Source: Thermomicrobiales bacterium | Lineage (GTDB): Bacteria > Chloroflexota > Chloroflexia > Thermomicrobiales > UBA6265 | Length of the DNA: 64,000 bases | Assembly (NCBI GenBank): GCA_023957015.1 | Contig: JAMLHR010000007.1 | Location: forward strand, 19,354 to 83,353 | Direction: 5' to 3' | Shown here: positions 43,540 through 55,549 of the stretch, piece after piece | Numbering within the stretch: the first letter of the stretch is position 1 | Layout: each line of letters starts with the position of its first letter | Notes under the pieces: generated by a model | What the model was told of the DNA's origin: nothing | The model's database searches: none | Seen by the model: only the letters and a program-made list of their open reading frames with translations | Made by a program: the position numbers and the translations under genes

Positions 43540-45027
43540 ATGGCAGATATGTTCAAGAACTACATCAATGGTATCTGGAAGGAATCCGCTTCTGGCGAGA
43601 CATTTGAGCGCCGTAATCCCGCCAATGGCGAGTTGGTGGCAACCTACACCAAGGGCACGGCCGCCGATGTGAACGAGGCGGTCGACGCCGCCAACACCGC
43701 GTTCAAGAGCTGGCGACTCTACCCCGCTCCCAAGCGTGGCGAGGTTCTGTTCAAGGCGGCGCGTCTGCTGGAAGATCGCAAGGAAGACCTCGCTCGCGAG
43801 ATGACTGAGGAGATGGGCAAGGTACTGGACGAAACCCGCGGCGACGTCCAGGAAGCCATCGATATGACCTACTACATGGCCGGCGAAGGTCGGCGCATGT
43901 TCGGTGATACCGTTCAGTCCGAGATGAAGAACAAGTTCCAGATGAGTGTGCGCAAGCCGCTGGGTGTGGTGGGTTTGATCACACCATGGAACTTCCCGAT
44001 GGCGATTCCGAGCTGGAAGATGATGCCCGCGCTGATCGCGGGTAACACTGTAGTCATCAAGCCAGCCTCGTTCGTACCGCGCTCCACCATCCGCCTCGTC
44101 GAGATCCTGGAGGAAGCAGGCATCCCGGCCGGAGTTGTGAATATCGTCCTTGGCACCGGTGGCGAAGTCGGCGATGCGCTCATGCAGCATCCCGATGTAC
44201 CGGTGATCAGCTTCACCGGTAGCACCGAGACCGGCAAGACGATCAGTCTGGCAGCGGCGGCGCATAACAAGCGGTTGACGCTGGAGATGGGTGGCAAGAA
44301 CGCCGTCATCGTCAATGACGATGCCAATCTCGATCTCGCTGCCGAAAGCATTCTCTGGGGTGCGTTTGGTACCACCGGTCAACGCTGTACCGCTACCAGT
44401 CGCGTGATCGTGCACAAGAGCGTTCAGCAGGAGCTGGTCAATCGCCTCGTCAAGGGTGCGCAATCCCTCAAGATCGGCAACGGTCTCGAGGCCGGTATCC
44501 AGGTTGGACCGCAGGTATCCGAAGGTCAGCGCGCCACGACCGTGAAGTACGTCGAGATCGGCAAGCGCGAGGGTGCGGAGCTGGTTATTGGCGGAAATAT
44601 CGCCACTGGCGATGGGCTGGACAATGGCTGGTTCCACGAGCCAACGATCTTCAACAACGTCAGCCGCGATATGCGCATCGCGCAGGAGGAGATCTTCGGT
44701 CCGGTTGTCTCGCTGATCCCGTTCGAGGATCTGGACGATGCCTTCAGCATCGTCAATGGTGTCCAGTACGGGCTTAGCGCCGCGATCTTCACCCAGAACG
44801 TCAACAACGCCTTCCGTGCGATGCAGGATATCTACACCGGTATTCTCTACATCAATGCGGGCACGACTGGTGCGGAGATTCACCTACCGTTCGGCGGCAC
44901 CAAGGCAACCGGCAACGGTCACCGCGAAGCCGGAACGGCTGCGCTCGACTTCTACACCGAGTGGCAGGCAATCTATGTCGATTACAGCGGCAAGCTGCAA
45001 CGTGCGCAGATTGATCCGGTGAATTAG
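43540..45027 (+). CDS. NAD(P)+-dependent aldehyde dehydrogenase
   Basis: 495 residues from ATG at 43540 (GAGGAA upstream). Residues 142-170 carry the nucleotide site PLGVVGLITPWNFPMAIP; catalytic Glu in LEMGGKNAVIVNDD; catalytic Cys in FGTTGQRCTATSR; the C-terminal EEIFGPVVSLIPF and INAGTTGAEIHLPFGGTKATGNGHREAG complete the fold. Resembles the group of 2-oxoglutarate semialdehyde, succinic semialdehyde and related dehydrogenases, but substrate is not decided. A single gene; family A repeats follow. Confidence 0.9.
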   Translation: MADMFKNYINGIWKESASGETFERRNPANGELVATYTKGTAADVNEAVDAANTAFKSWRLYPAPKRGEVLFKAARLLEDRKEDLAREMTEEMGKVLDETRGDVQEAIDMTYYMAGEGRRMFGDTVQSEMKNKFQMSVRKPLGVVGLITPWNFPMAIPSWKMMPALIAGNTVVIKPASFVPRSTIRLVEILEEAGIPAGVVNIVLGTGGEVGDALMQHPDVPVISFTGSTETGKTISLAAAAHNKRLTLEMGGKNAVIVNDDANLDLAAESILWGAFGTTGQRCTATSRVIVHKSVQQELVNRLVKGAQSLKIGNGLEAGIQVGPQVSEGQRATTVKYVEIGKREGAELVIGGNIATGDGLDNGWFHEPTIFNNVSRDMRIAQEEIFGPVVSLIPFEDLDDAFSIVNGVQYGLSAAIFTQNVNNAFRAMQDIYTGILYINAGTTGAEIHLPFGGTKATGNGHREAGTAALDFYTEWQAIYVDYSGKLQRAQIDPVN

Positions 45028-45037
45028 GGACTCTCGT

Positions 45038-45098
45038 GGGCTCCGGGTTTAGCCCGGGGTGACACACCATGAAACCCGGGACTAAGTCCCGGGTCTAC
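45038..45098. repeat. Family A palindromic repeat pair
   Basis: GGGCTCCGGGTTTAGCCCGG-type copy at 45038-45058 and ACCCGGGACTAAGTCCCGGG at 45074-45093, the second followed by TCTACGTG. Same family as 24284-24340 and 34649-34733. Confidence 0.75.
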
Positions 45099-45167
45099 GT
45101 GGGATAGGTCGCGAGCAAGTTAGGTGGCCCCGGGGTTCGGTGGCATCATGGATCAACACGATGACAT

Positions 45168-45315
45168 CGTCATTCAGAAGCCCGCAGGGCCGAAGAATCC
45201 CCGCGCGAAGCGCAACTGCCGTAGGCAGCCTCGGGGGTAGTTTTCAGCCCCCGATTCGCACCCCGCAACTACTCCGGCTTCGCCGGGGGACTCTTCGCTT
45301 CGCTCTGAGTGACGA
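45168..45315. repeat. Family C dispersed repeat, full copy
   Basis: Begins CGTCATTCAGAAGCCCGCAG and ends CTCTGAGTGACGA; contains GAAGAATCCCCGCGCGAAGC and, near the right end, GGGGGACTCTTCGC, the inverted half. Close match in order and sequence to 32779-32969. It occupies the long leader of mfd. Confidence 0.7.
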
Positions 45316-45499
45316 GAGCGGACATCGGTTTGAGGGTGGGCAATGTACCCACCCTCTCCCGTTAGCACCGGGAGCAAAACCCGGTGGTACAATCCAGGAA
45401 ATGGCAACGGCCGGGGATACGCCCCGCGCCGGCACGACGCGTGCAATTTGCCGAAATACTCTACCCACCGGATATGAAATCCGGTGCTACGGAGGCATC
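45316..45499. other. 184-base leader region before mfd with more palindromes
   Basis: No gene. Several hairpins of the form X-spacer-X' precede a TACG or similar: GCACCGGGAGCAAAACCCGG then TACAATCC, and CCACCGGATATGAAATCCGG then TGCTACGG (45461-45487). They look like further degenerate family A units. Confidence 0.5.
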
Positions 45500-48976
<3,477 letters not shown>

Positions 48977-49097
48977 CAGTATCTCCTTGACATTGACAAT
49001 CAGGCACTGCTAGAGTGTACGTACACCTCTGATACCGGCCTGCGATTGGGGATATCGCGTCGTGGCCGGTACCGCCCGTTTCCGGAGGAGTCCACCC

Positions 49098-51860
49098 GTG
49101 GGGACCTGCAGTCATTCGTCACATCACCGTACACCGCGTTGGTTAGCCAAGAACAAGCTTGATCGCCGTACAATCCTGAAGGCTTCCGGCGCATTTACCG
49201 CCGCAGCGGCACTGGCACACGCGCCCAGTCTCCGTCCTTCCTCATCCGCCCAGAGTGTGACCACATTGGCACAGGAATGGGTGCAACCGGACAGCGTCGG
49301 CGGCGAGAACGGAGCGCTTGGTTTCGAGACCAGCTTCCCCTTCTATGCCATCGCTCCCCACTGGCCACAGGAATCCGACAACAACACGACCATCGAGATC
49401 AGTACCAGCATGGATGGGCTGGTGTGGAGTTCACCCGCTGTGGTGGGACCAGCCCACACCGATGCGGGTCCGGCGGATAAGGATAATCGCGTCTACGGTC
49501 AGTTGGCGTTCACCGATGAGTCCAACTTCGTTCGCTACCGCGCGCTCGATCCGGATGGCAATGAACAAGTGGTTCCGGGGCTCACTTTCACCTATATCGA
49601 CGCCACCGGTGGTCCTTCGCTGGACGACATCTCCACATCATCTCCTGTTCCCTCGCTACAGCGACCACCGATCATCTCTCGTGAGGAATGGGGTGCGAAT
49701 CTCACCTATGGCGGTGCCGAGCGCGGTGCCAGCGAGTGGATTCCTGAATATCAGACCGTCGAGCACGTCATCATTCATCACTCGGAGACCAGCAACTTCC
49801 GCGATCCACTCACCGAGATTCGCTCGATTCACTACTACCACGCAATCACACGCGGTTGGGGCGATATCGGCTATAACTACCTGGTCGATTTCATGGGCAA
49901 TGTCTATGAGGGTCGCGTGGGTGGCGACAATGTCGTCGGTGGGCACGCCTACCAGTATGCTTATGGCAGCGCCGGTATCTGTGTCATGGGTTCATTCAGT
50001 GTCGCCACCGCCACACCGGAGATGCTGGCCGGATTAACGTGGATCACCGCCTGGGCGGGTCGCTATCTTGATCCCCTGGCCCGATCCGATTTCCACGAGC
50101 AGCCGAATCTGCCGACGATCTGCGCCCACCGAGACGTCAACGATAGCTCCTGCCCCGGCGACAGTATGTACGCCGATCTCGACTACATCCGCGAGGCCGT
50201 CGCCGAGGTACTGGCGGGCACACGTGACACGATCCCTGATCCCGATTACAGCCCGGGTCAGGTCGTATCCGTCGTCGTCGATTCCGCGAACGTCCGCGAG
50301 TTGCCAGGCACTGGGAATGCGATCGTGATCAGCGCTCCCTGGGGAAGCATCTTCCAGATCATCGAAGGTCCCGCCACAGTGGATAGCGAGCAGTGGTATC
50401 GCGTGCGTGGCGTGATCGGTGGTGGCTGGATCGCCCAAAGCACATTTGGACCCAGCGATGCCGCACCTCCGGCAGGTGCGTATGACATCGGCGAGACCCT
50501 CTATGTCAGTCAGGATCTCGTTAACTTGCGCGATCAGCCTTCCCTTCGAGGCACCATCGTCGGCTCGGTCAACTTTACCGATGAGGTGACGATCACTGAC
50601 GGACCGATGCCAGCAAACGGCTACACGTGGTATAAGGTCGAATCCACGGGCGGTAACGGCTGGATCACCGAACGCTATCTGAGTTATGAGGAAGATCTGG
50701 CCAAGCCAGCGCGACTTGGTGTGGGTGATGAGGTTGAACCGGTGGAGCCGGACGGCGTTGCGCTCCGCGCGAACCCATCCCCAGATGCATCTCGCCTCCT
50801 CGGTTTACCTTATGGCACGCGTGGCACCGTCATCGAAGGACCCGTCAACGCTCGCGGTTACAACTGGATCAAGGTCCAAACGGCCATCGGAACTGGTTGG
50901 GGTGCGGAGGAGTACTTCGATCTCTCCACTGCCGACGAAGATCCGGAACCAAACTTCATTGCCGGTGATGCCGTAATCGTGGACACCGATCACCTTAACG
51001 TCCGGGAATCACCCAGCGCGATCGCCCACGTGGTCTTCAAGCTCAGCGAAGGCGATCAAGCTACCGTTCTACGTGGCCCGGAGATGGGTAACAATATGGC
51101 CTGGTATGAACTGGAAGCGAATGAGGGCATCGGTTGGGCTGTCGGCGCGTTCCTCACCAGCGGCGGTGGCGGCGCATCGCGCCCGAGCCTCTCGATTGGC
51201 GACGCCGTCTATATCACGACCGATGACGTGAATCTTCGCGTATACGCCAGCGTTGAGACGGAGATCGCGAGCAAGCTGAACAGGAACACCTCCGGAACGG
51301 TCCTGGATGGCCCGGAGAAGGCCGACGGCTTTACCTGGTATCACATTCAGACTGGAGATCAAACCGGCTGGGTTTCCTCACAGTACCTGGCCCGTGGCTA
51401 TGCCGATCCGGCATCAGTCGGTTACAGCAAGGGTACGGGTGTGACGACAGCCGATGGTGAGGCCGTCAATGTGCGTCAGACAGCTGGAGCCAACGCCACC
51501 GTCGTGGCGCAGATCAAGGATGGTGATATCGCCACCGTTGGCGGAGGCACGCGTCAGGTCGATGGTTACACCTGGATACAGGTGAACATCAATGGCGTCA
51601 ACGGCTGGGTCGCGCAGTATTTCATCACACCGAGCGTGGATGCTGCCTTCACACCCGGCACCAAGGTACATGTCATTGATGGTGAACTGAATCTGCGCGA
51701 TGTCGGCTCACTGGCCGGAGAGATCGTGGCAGTCCTGCCGGACGCGACCTATTGTGAGATCGTCGCTGGTCCAGAACTGGCAGATGGCTATACCTGGTAC
51801 AAGGTGAGCACCAGTCGCTATGGCAGTGGTTGGGCGGTCGCTGATTTCCTGCGGCGATAG
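49098..51860 (+). CDS. Tat-exported N-acetylmuramoyl-L-alanine amidase with seven SH3-like repeats
   Basis: 920 residues from GTG at 49098, with GGAGGAG seven bases upstream. Tat-like signal: LDRRTILKASGAFTAAAALAHAP. Residues 60-180 are an uncharacterised beta-rich region. The PGRP/Amidase_2 domain (about 195-380) has TVEHVIIHHSETSN (Zn His), HYYHAITRGWGDIGYNYLVDFMGNVYEGR, CAHRDVNDSSCPGD (Zn His and Cys). After it come seven SH3_3 units at about 65-residue spacing, each with VNLR, GPxxxxGxxWYK and GW(I/V/A) (for example DLVNLRDQPS and DDVNLRVYAS). Likely a peptidoglycan hydrolase with wall-binding repeats. Confidence 0.88.
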   Translation: MGTCSHSSHHRTPRWLAKNKLDRRTILKASGAFTAAAALAHAPSLRPSSSAQSVTTLAQEWVQPDSVGGENGALGFETSFPFYAIAPHWPQESDNNTTIEISTSMDGLVWSSPAVVGPAHTDAGPADKDNRVYGQLAFTDESNFVRYRALDPDGNEQVVPGLTFTYIDATGGPSLDDISTSSPVPSLQRPPIISREEWGANLTYGGAERGASEWIPEYQTVEHVIIHHSETSNFRDPLTEIRSIHYYHAITRGWGDIGYNYLVDFMGNVYEGRVGGDNVVGGHAYQYAYGSAGICVMGSFSVATATPEMLAGLTWITAWAGRYLDPLARSDFHEQPNLPTICAHRDVNDSSCPGDSMYADLDYIREAVAEVLAGTRDTIPDPDYSPGQVVSVVVDSANVRELPGTGNAIVISAPWGSIFQIIEGPATVDSEQWYRVRGVIGGGWIAQSTFGPSDAAPPAGAYDIGETLYVSQDLVNLRDQPSLRGTIVGSVNFTDEVTITDGPMPANGYTWYKVESTGGNGWITERYLSYEEDLAKPARLGVGDEVEPVEPDGVALRANPSPDASRLLGLPYGTRGTVIEGPVNARGYNWIKVQTAIGTGWGAEEYFDLSTADEDPEPNFIAGDAVIVDTDHLNVRESPSAIAHVVFKLSEGDQATVLRGPEMGNNMAWYELEANEGIGWAVGAFLTSGGGGASRPSLSIGDAVYITTDDVNLRVYASVETEIASKLNRNTSGTVLDGPEKADGFTWYHIQTGDQTGWVSSQYLARGYADPASVGYSKGTGVTTADGEAVNVRQTAGANATVVAQIKDGDIATVGGGTRQVDGYTWIQVNINGVNGWVAQYFITPSVDAAFTPGTKVHVIDGELNLRDVGSLAGEIVAVLPDATYCEIVAGPELADGYTWYKVSTSRYGSGWAVADFLRR

Positions 51861-51928
51861 CGGGCAGAGACAAACTGGCACCGGCGAATGGTTACGAGTA
51901 CACTACTCCGTGATCTGGCACCTTGTGT

Positions 51929-51957
51929 GCACCGCTGAGCCATGATGATCGCGGTGC
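51929..51957 (+). promoter_or_regulatory. Hairpin in the rplI leader
   Basis: GCACCGC (51929-51935) and GCGGTGC (51951-51957) form a 7-bp stem over a 15-base loop, 48 bases before the rplI start. It could be a ribosomal-protein leader element or the amidase terminator. Confidence 0.35.
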
Positions 51958-52005
51958 GGTTTGTGTTGTCTGTGATTGAAACCACTGATATGGAAGGCGA
52001 TTACT

Positions 52006-52506
52006 GTGAAGGTTGTACTCAGACAGGATGTTGAGAAGCTCGGTGAGGCTGGTAGCGTTCAGAATGTGAGCGGCGGTTACGCCCGCAATTTCCTGATCCC
52101 ACAGGGGTTGGCCGTCTACGCCACCGAGGGTGAGCTGAAGATGGCGGCCCACAATCAGGCCGTCAAGGATCGCAAGATCGCTCGTCAGGAGGAGCAGTTG
52201 CGCTCCCTGGCCGAGAAGATTGACGGCCTCAAGTTGAGCTTCGTCGCCCGCGCTGGTGCGAATGGACAGCTGTTCGGCTCCATCGGTTCCGCCGATATCG
52301 CTGAGCAGATCAGTGCCAAGATCGGCGAAGAGATCGATCGCCGCAAGGTTGTCCTGAACGATCCGATCCGCCAGCTTGGCGATCACTCCGTCGAGATTCA
52401 CCTCGTTGGAAAGCTCCGCCCGACCGTTACGGTGACGGTTGCTGGTGAGGAAGTCGAAGAAGCTGAGGAAGCCGTCGAAGAGACGGAAGAGGCTGCTGCC
52501 GAGTAG
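52006..52506 (+). CDS. rplI: Ribosomal protein L9
   Basis: 166 residues from GTG at 52006, GGAAGG upstream. Binds 23S rRNA. Signature KVVLRQDVEKLGEAGSVQNVSGGYARNFLIPQGLAVYAT, then the central coiled-coil helix and second domain LFGSIGSADIAEQISAKIG and VEIHLVGKLRPTVTVTV. A Glu-rich tail (EEVEEAEEAVEETEEAAAE) extends beyond standard length by about 15 residues. Followed by dnaB, the common rplI-dnaB order. Confidence 0.96.
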   Translation: MKVVLRQDVEKLGEAGSVQNVSGGYARNFLIPQGLAVYATEGELKMAAHNQAVKDRKIARQEEQLRSLAEKIDGLKLSFVARAGANGQLFGSIGSADIAEQISAKIGEEIDRRKVVLNDPIRQLGDHSVEIHLVGKLRPTVTVTVAGEEVEEAEEAVEETEEAAAE

Positions 52507-52617
52507 CTCAACCTCGAATAACACACGCACATACGAGCCGGGGAGACGTCGTTATCCTCGGCTTGTGCGTTCCTCGTACAATAGAGTCTGCAACACGGCA
52601 GCACGTTGAGGTCCCGC

Positions 52618-53949
52618 ATGGATTCCGCTCTGGATCGCCTACCCCCGCATAATTACGAAGCCGAGCAGGCCGTGCTCGGTAGCATGATCATTGATCGCGA
52701 TGCGGTCATCAAAATCGCTGCCAACCTTAAACCCGAGTTTTTCTACTCGTCCCAGAATGCAGCGATCTATCAGGCGATTCTCAATCTCTATAATCGTCGT
52801 CAGCCAGCAGATCTCATCACCGTCACCAACGAACTTGAGAGCATGGGGATGCTGGACGATGTCGGTGGTCAGCCGTATCTGGCATCGCTGGTCAACAACC
52901 AGTTCGTCTCGGTTCACGTTGAGTTCTATGCTGAGGAGATCGAGCGTCAGGCAACCCGGCGTCGTCTGATCGATGCTGGCACCAGGATCGTCGGTATCGG
53001 GTATCAAGATGAACTTGAGACACCTGAGGCGCTGGACGAAGCCGAACGCACGCTCCGCAACGTCTCCGCAGATAAGGGCACGCGGGATTTCAAGACGATG
53101 CCTGAAGTCCTAAGCGAGCTGTTCGATACACTGCTCAGCGATGAACGCGTTGAGCAACCTGGGGTGCCATCCGGCTATCACGATCTGGACGAGCTTACCG
53201 GCGGTTTCCAACGCAGCGATCTGATCATTCTCGCTGCCCGACCAAGTACGGGTAAGTCGGGTCTGGCGTTAGGTTTCGCATATGGTGCGGCTCTCGCGAA
53301 CCGCAAGCATGTCGGTATCTTCAGCCTGGAAATGTCGGCGGATCAGCTTGTCTCGCGACTCCTCTCCATGGAGACCGGTATCGATACCCATGATCTTCGC
53401 CTGCGCCGTTTTCCGCAGAGCAAGCTGCCAAGCCTCTCCAACGCCTTCGGACGCTTGTCCGAAGCACCGATCTACATCGACGACGGCTCGGCCGCGACCG
53501 TGATGGATATCCGCTCCAAGGCGCGGAGACTCCAATCCGAAGTTGGTCTGGATTTGCTGATCGTGGACTACCTCCAGTTGATGCAAGGCCGCCGACAGGA
53601 CTCTCGCGTGAACGAGGTCTCGGAGATCTCACGTGGATTGAAGGGCATCGCCCGCGAACTGAACATCCCGGTTATCGCGCTTTCCCAGCTCTCTCGCGCG
53701 GTCGAGCAGCGGGCGGACCACCGGCCAATGCTCTCCGACCTGCGCGAATCCGGTGCAATCGAGCAGGATGCGGATATCGTCATGTTCATCTACCGCGAGG
53801 ATCGCTACACCGAAACACCGACCGAACCGAATGTCGCCGAGATCATCGTGGCGAAACACAGAAACGGACCAGTGAAGACGATCAAGCTTCACTTTGAACC
53901 ACGGTTCGCCAAGTTCTCGGACTGGAACACCTTCGGTATGAGCGAGTAG
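52618..53949 (+). CDS. dnaB: Replicative DNA helicase DnaB
   Basis: 443 residues from ATG at 52618 (GAGGT upstream). Hexameric fork helicase. N-terminal domain LPPHNYEAEQAVLGSMIIDRDAV; the RecA-like core holds Walker A ARPSTGKSGLALGFA, Walker B-like LLIVDYLQLMQGR, and the conserved GLKGIARELNIPVIALSQLSRAVEQR (H4) and RESGAIEQDADIVMFIYRED. Starts the dnaB-dnaD-dnaI set. Confidence 0.97.
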   Translation: MDSALDRLPPHNYEAEQAVLGSMIIDRDAVIKIAANLKPEFFYSSQNAAIYQAILNLYNRRQPADLITVTNELESMGMLDDVGGQPYLASLVNNQFVSVHVEFYAEEIERQATRRRLIDAGTRIVGIGYQDELETPEALDEAERTLRNVSADKGTRDFKTMPEVLSELFDTLLSDERVEQPGVPSGYHDLDELTGGFQRSDLIILAARPSTGKSGLALGFAYGAALANRKHVGIFSLEMSADQLVSRLLSMETGIDTHDLRLRRFPQSKLPSLSNAFGRLSEAPIYIDDGSAATVMDIRSKARRLQSEVGLDLLIVDYLQLMQGRRQDSRVNEVSEISRGLKGIARELNIPVIALSQLSRAVEQRADHRPMLSDLRESGAIEQDADIVMFIYREDRYTETPTEPNVAEIIVAKHRNGPVKTIKLHFEPRFAKFSDWNTFGMSE

Positions 53950-53951
53950 CC

Positions 53952-54575
53952 ATGCCAACCAACGTTCGCATACCTCTCGCGTTCTTAAGAGATATCGTGC
54001 CCACCATCACCAATCAGGACGAACTTCACACCACGCTGGCTGTTTTTCGGTTGGCCGCCGAACTCGGGAGCGAGGAGACGCCGATCGCAGAGACCTCGAT
54101 CATGGCGGACGCCCCCTTACGAACGACGCTCAAGATCACGGGATCAACGACAACACTCGACCGACGTATCTTCGATGCACTCGAACTTGCAGTCGGTCGC
54201 AACACGCTGCTGCGATTTGTAGCCACCAGTGGTACTCGCGATTCGGCCTGGTACTACATCAACACACCGGTAACACGATCGCTGGTACAGGCGATGGCGC
54301 GACACAGCATACCGGCACCAACGATCGTCTGGGATGGCAGCGAGGCACCGCAGATCGCGATCGATCCTCCCAACGCATTCCGGCTCTACGAGCAGAACAT
54401 CGGTCCGCTGACACCGATCGTGGCCGATCAGATCATCACGGCAGCCAGCGAGTATCCGGCGGACTGGATCGAGGATGCGATTGGCGAGGCTGTATCCTAT
54501 AACAAGCGCAATTGGCGATATATCCAACGGATTCTGGAGAACTGGAAGGAATCCGGTCGCGTAGAACGCGATTAG
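53952..54575 (+). CDS. dnaD: DnaD-domain primosome protein
   Basis: 207 residues, starting two bases after the dnaB stop. The N-terminal winged-helix-like part (IPLAFLRDIVPTITNQDELHTTLAVFRLA) is followed by the DnaD/DnaB_2 C-terminal signature FRLYEQNIGPLTPIVADQIITAASEYPADWIEDAIGEAVSYNKRNWRYIQRILENW, including the YxxxIxxxLxxW pattern. In Bacillus, DnaD helps load helicase with DnaB and DnaI. The order dnaB helicase-DnaD-DnaI points to a Firmicutes-type loading system. Confidence 0.88.
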   Translation: MPTNVRIPLAFLRDIVPTITNQDELHTTLAVFRLAAELGSEETPIAETSIMADAPLRTTLKITGSTTTLDRRIFDALELAVGRNTLLRFVATSGTRDSAWYYINTPVTRSLVQAMARHSIPAPTIVWDGSEAPQIAIDPPNAFRLYEQNIGPLTPIVADQIITAASEYPADWIEDAIGEAVSYNKRNWRYIQRILENWKESGRVERD

Positions 54576-54586
54576 GCAGGCAAGAT

Positions 54587-55381
54587 ATGAGACCACTTAA
54601 CGACTTCCTGAAGAATCATCCAGCAGTCGTCCCCTTCGCGAATGAACCGCTTCCGGTGGAGGACGAGACGCCCGTCTGTCCGAAGTGCGGTGACAAGGGT
54701 TTTCTGCGCTACGACGTGCCCGCTGATCATCCGTCCTTCGGCCAGGTCTACGAATGCGACTGTCGTAAGCAGCAGAAAGCAGTTGAACGGATTGATCGGC
54801 TGCGCAAGCTCAGCAATCTCAGCGCCTTTACTGGCACCTCCTTCGCGGACTTTGAGATCGTTCCCGGTACCCAGCAGGCGCTGGAAGAGGCGATGGCGTT
54901 CGCGCAGGACCCCACACAGCGTTGGCTGGTGTTGAGCGGTCCGGTCGGCGTTGGCAAGACGCATCTGGCGGTTGCCATTGCCCACTTCGTCATCGAGCAG
55001 GGTATGAACGCCTACTTCGCAGCGGTGCCAGATCTGATGGATCACCTGCGATCTACCTTCGCACCCGGCTCTGAAGATGCCTATGATGATCGGTTCGAGG
55101 AGATTCGCAACGCTCAACTTCTTGTTCTGGACGATCTCGGCACCGAGAACGCAACTCCCTGGGCTCAGGAGAAGCTCTACCAGATCATCAACCATCGCTA
55201 TGTGGAGCGACTGCCAACCGTTATCACGACGAATGTGGATCTCCGCAAGATCGACGATCGCGTCGCGTCGCGTATGTTGGACTACCGACTGACGACACAT
55301 GTCGATATCGACGCCACGGATTACCGGCGTCCGGGTGAAACGCGCACACTGCGTCGCGGATCAGGCAGCAGACGACCCTGA
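54587..55381 (+). CDS. dnaI: DnaC/DnaI-type helicase loader ATPase
   Basis: 264 residues from ATG at 54587. The N-terminal zinc site CPKCGDKGFLRYDVPADHPSFGQVYECDCRKQQ has the DnaI-like Cys spacing. AAA+ core: Walker A GPVGVGKTHLAVAIA, Walker B LLVLDDLGTEN (DDxG), sensor-like PTVITTNVDLRKIDDRVASRMLD and a C-terminal sensor-2 Arg-rich region. Likely loads DnaB with DnaD. IstB transposition helpers are related, but the zinc N-terminus and dnaB linkage favour the loader. Confidence 0.88.
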   Translation: MRPLNDFLKNHPAVVPFANEPLPVEDETPVCPKCGDKGFLRYDVPADHPSFGQVYECDCRKQQKAVERIDRLRKLSNLSAFTGTSFADFEIVPGTQQALEEAMAFAQDPTQRWLVLSGPVGVGKTHLAVAIAHFVIEQGMNAYFAAVPDLMDHLRSTFAPGSEDAYDDRFEEIRNAQLLVLDDLGTENATPWAQEKLYQIINHRYVERLPTVITTNVDLRKIDDRVASRMLDYRLTTHVDIDATDYRRPGETRTLRRGSGSRRP

Positions 55382-55549
55382 TTCAGGCGGATATCGCCGG
55401 TACTTCGTTGTAGAATGAACGCAAACGATTTCGGTTTGCTTGCCACACCCAAACTCGCTCAATGCGTCAAGGGTGCTATTGTGTGTGCCACGCACAGGGG
55501 AATGCACCATCCGTAGCGCCGTGTTCACTATACTTCGGGCCATGAGAGG

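Noticed and set aside
45140..45499. Longer mfd start
   Set aside because: The in-frame upstream 120 codons are made of dispersed repeats and have no homology; GGAGG precedes ATG at 45500.
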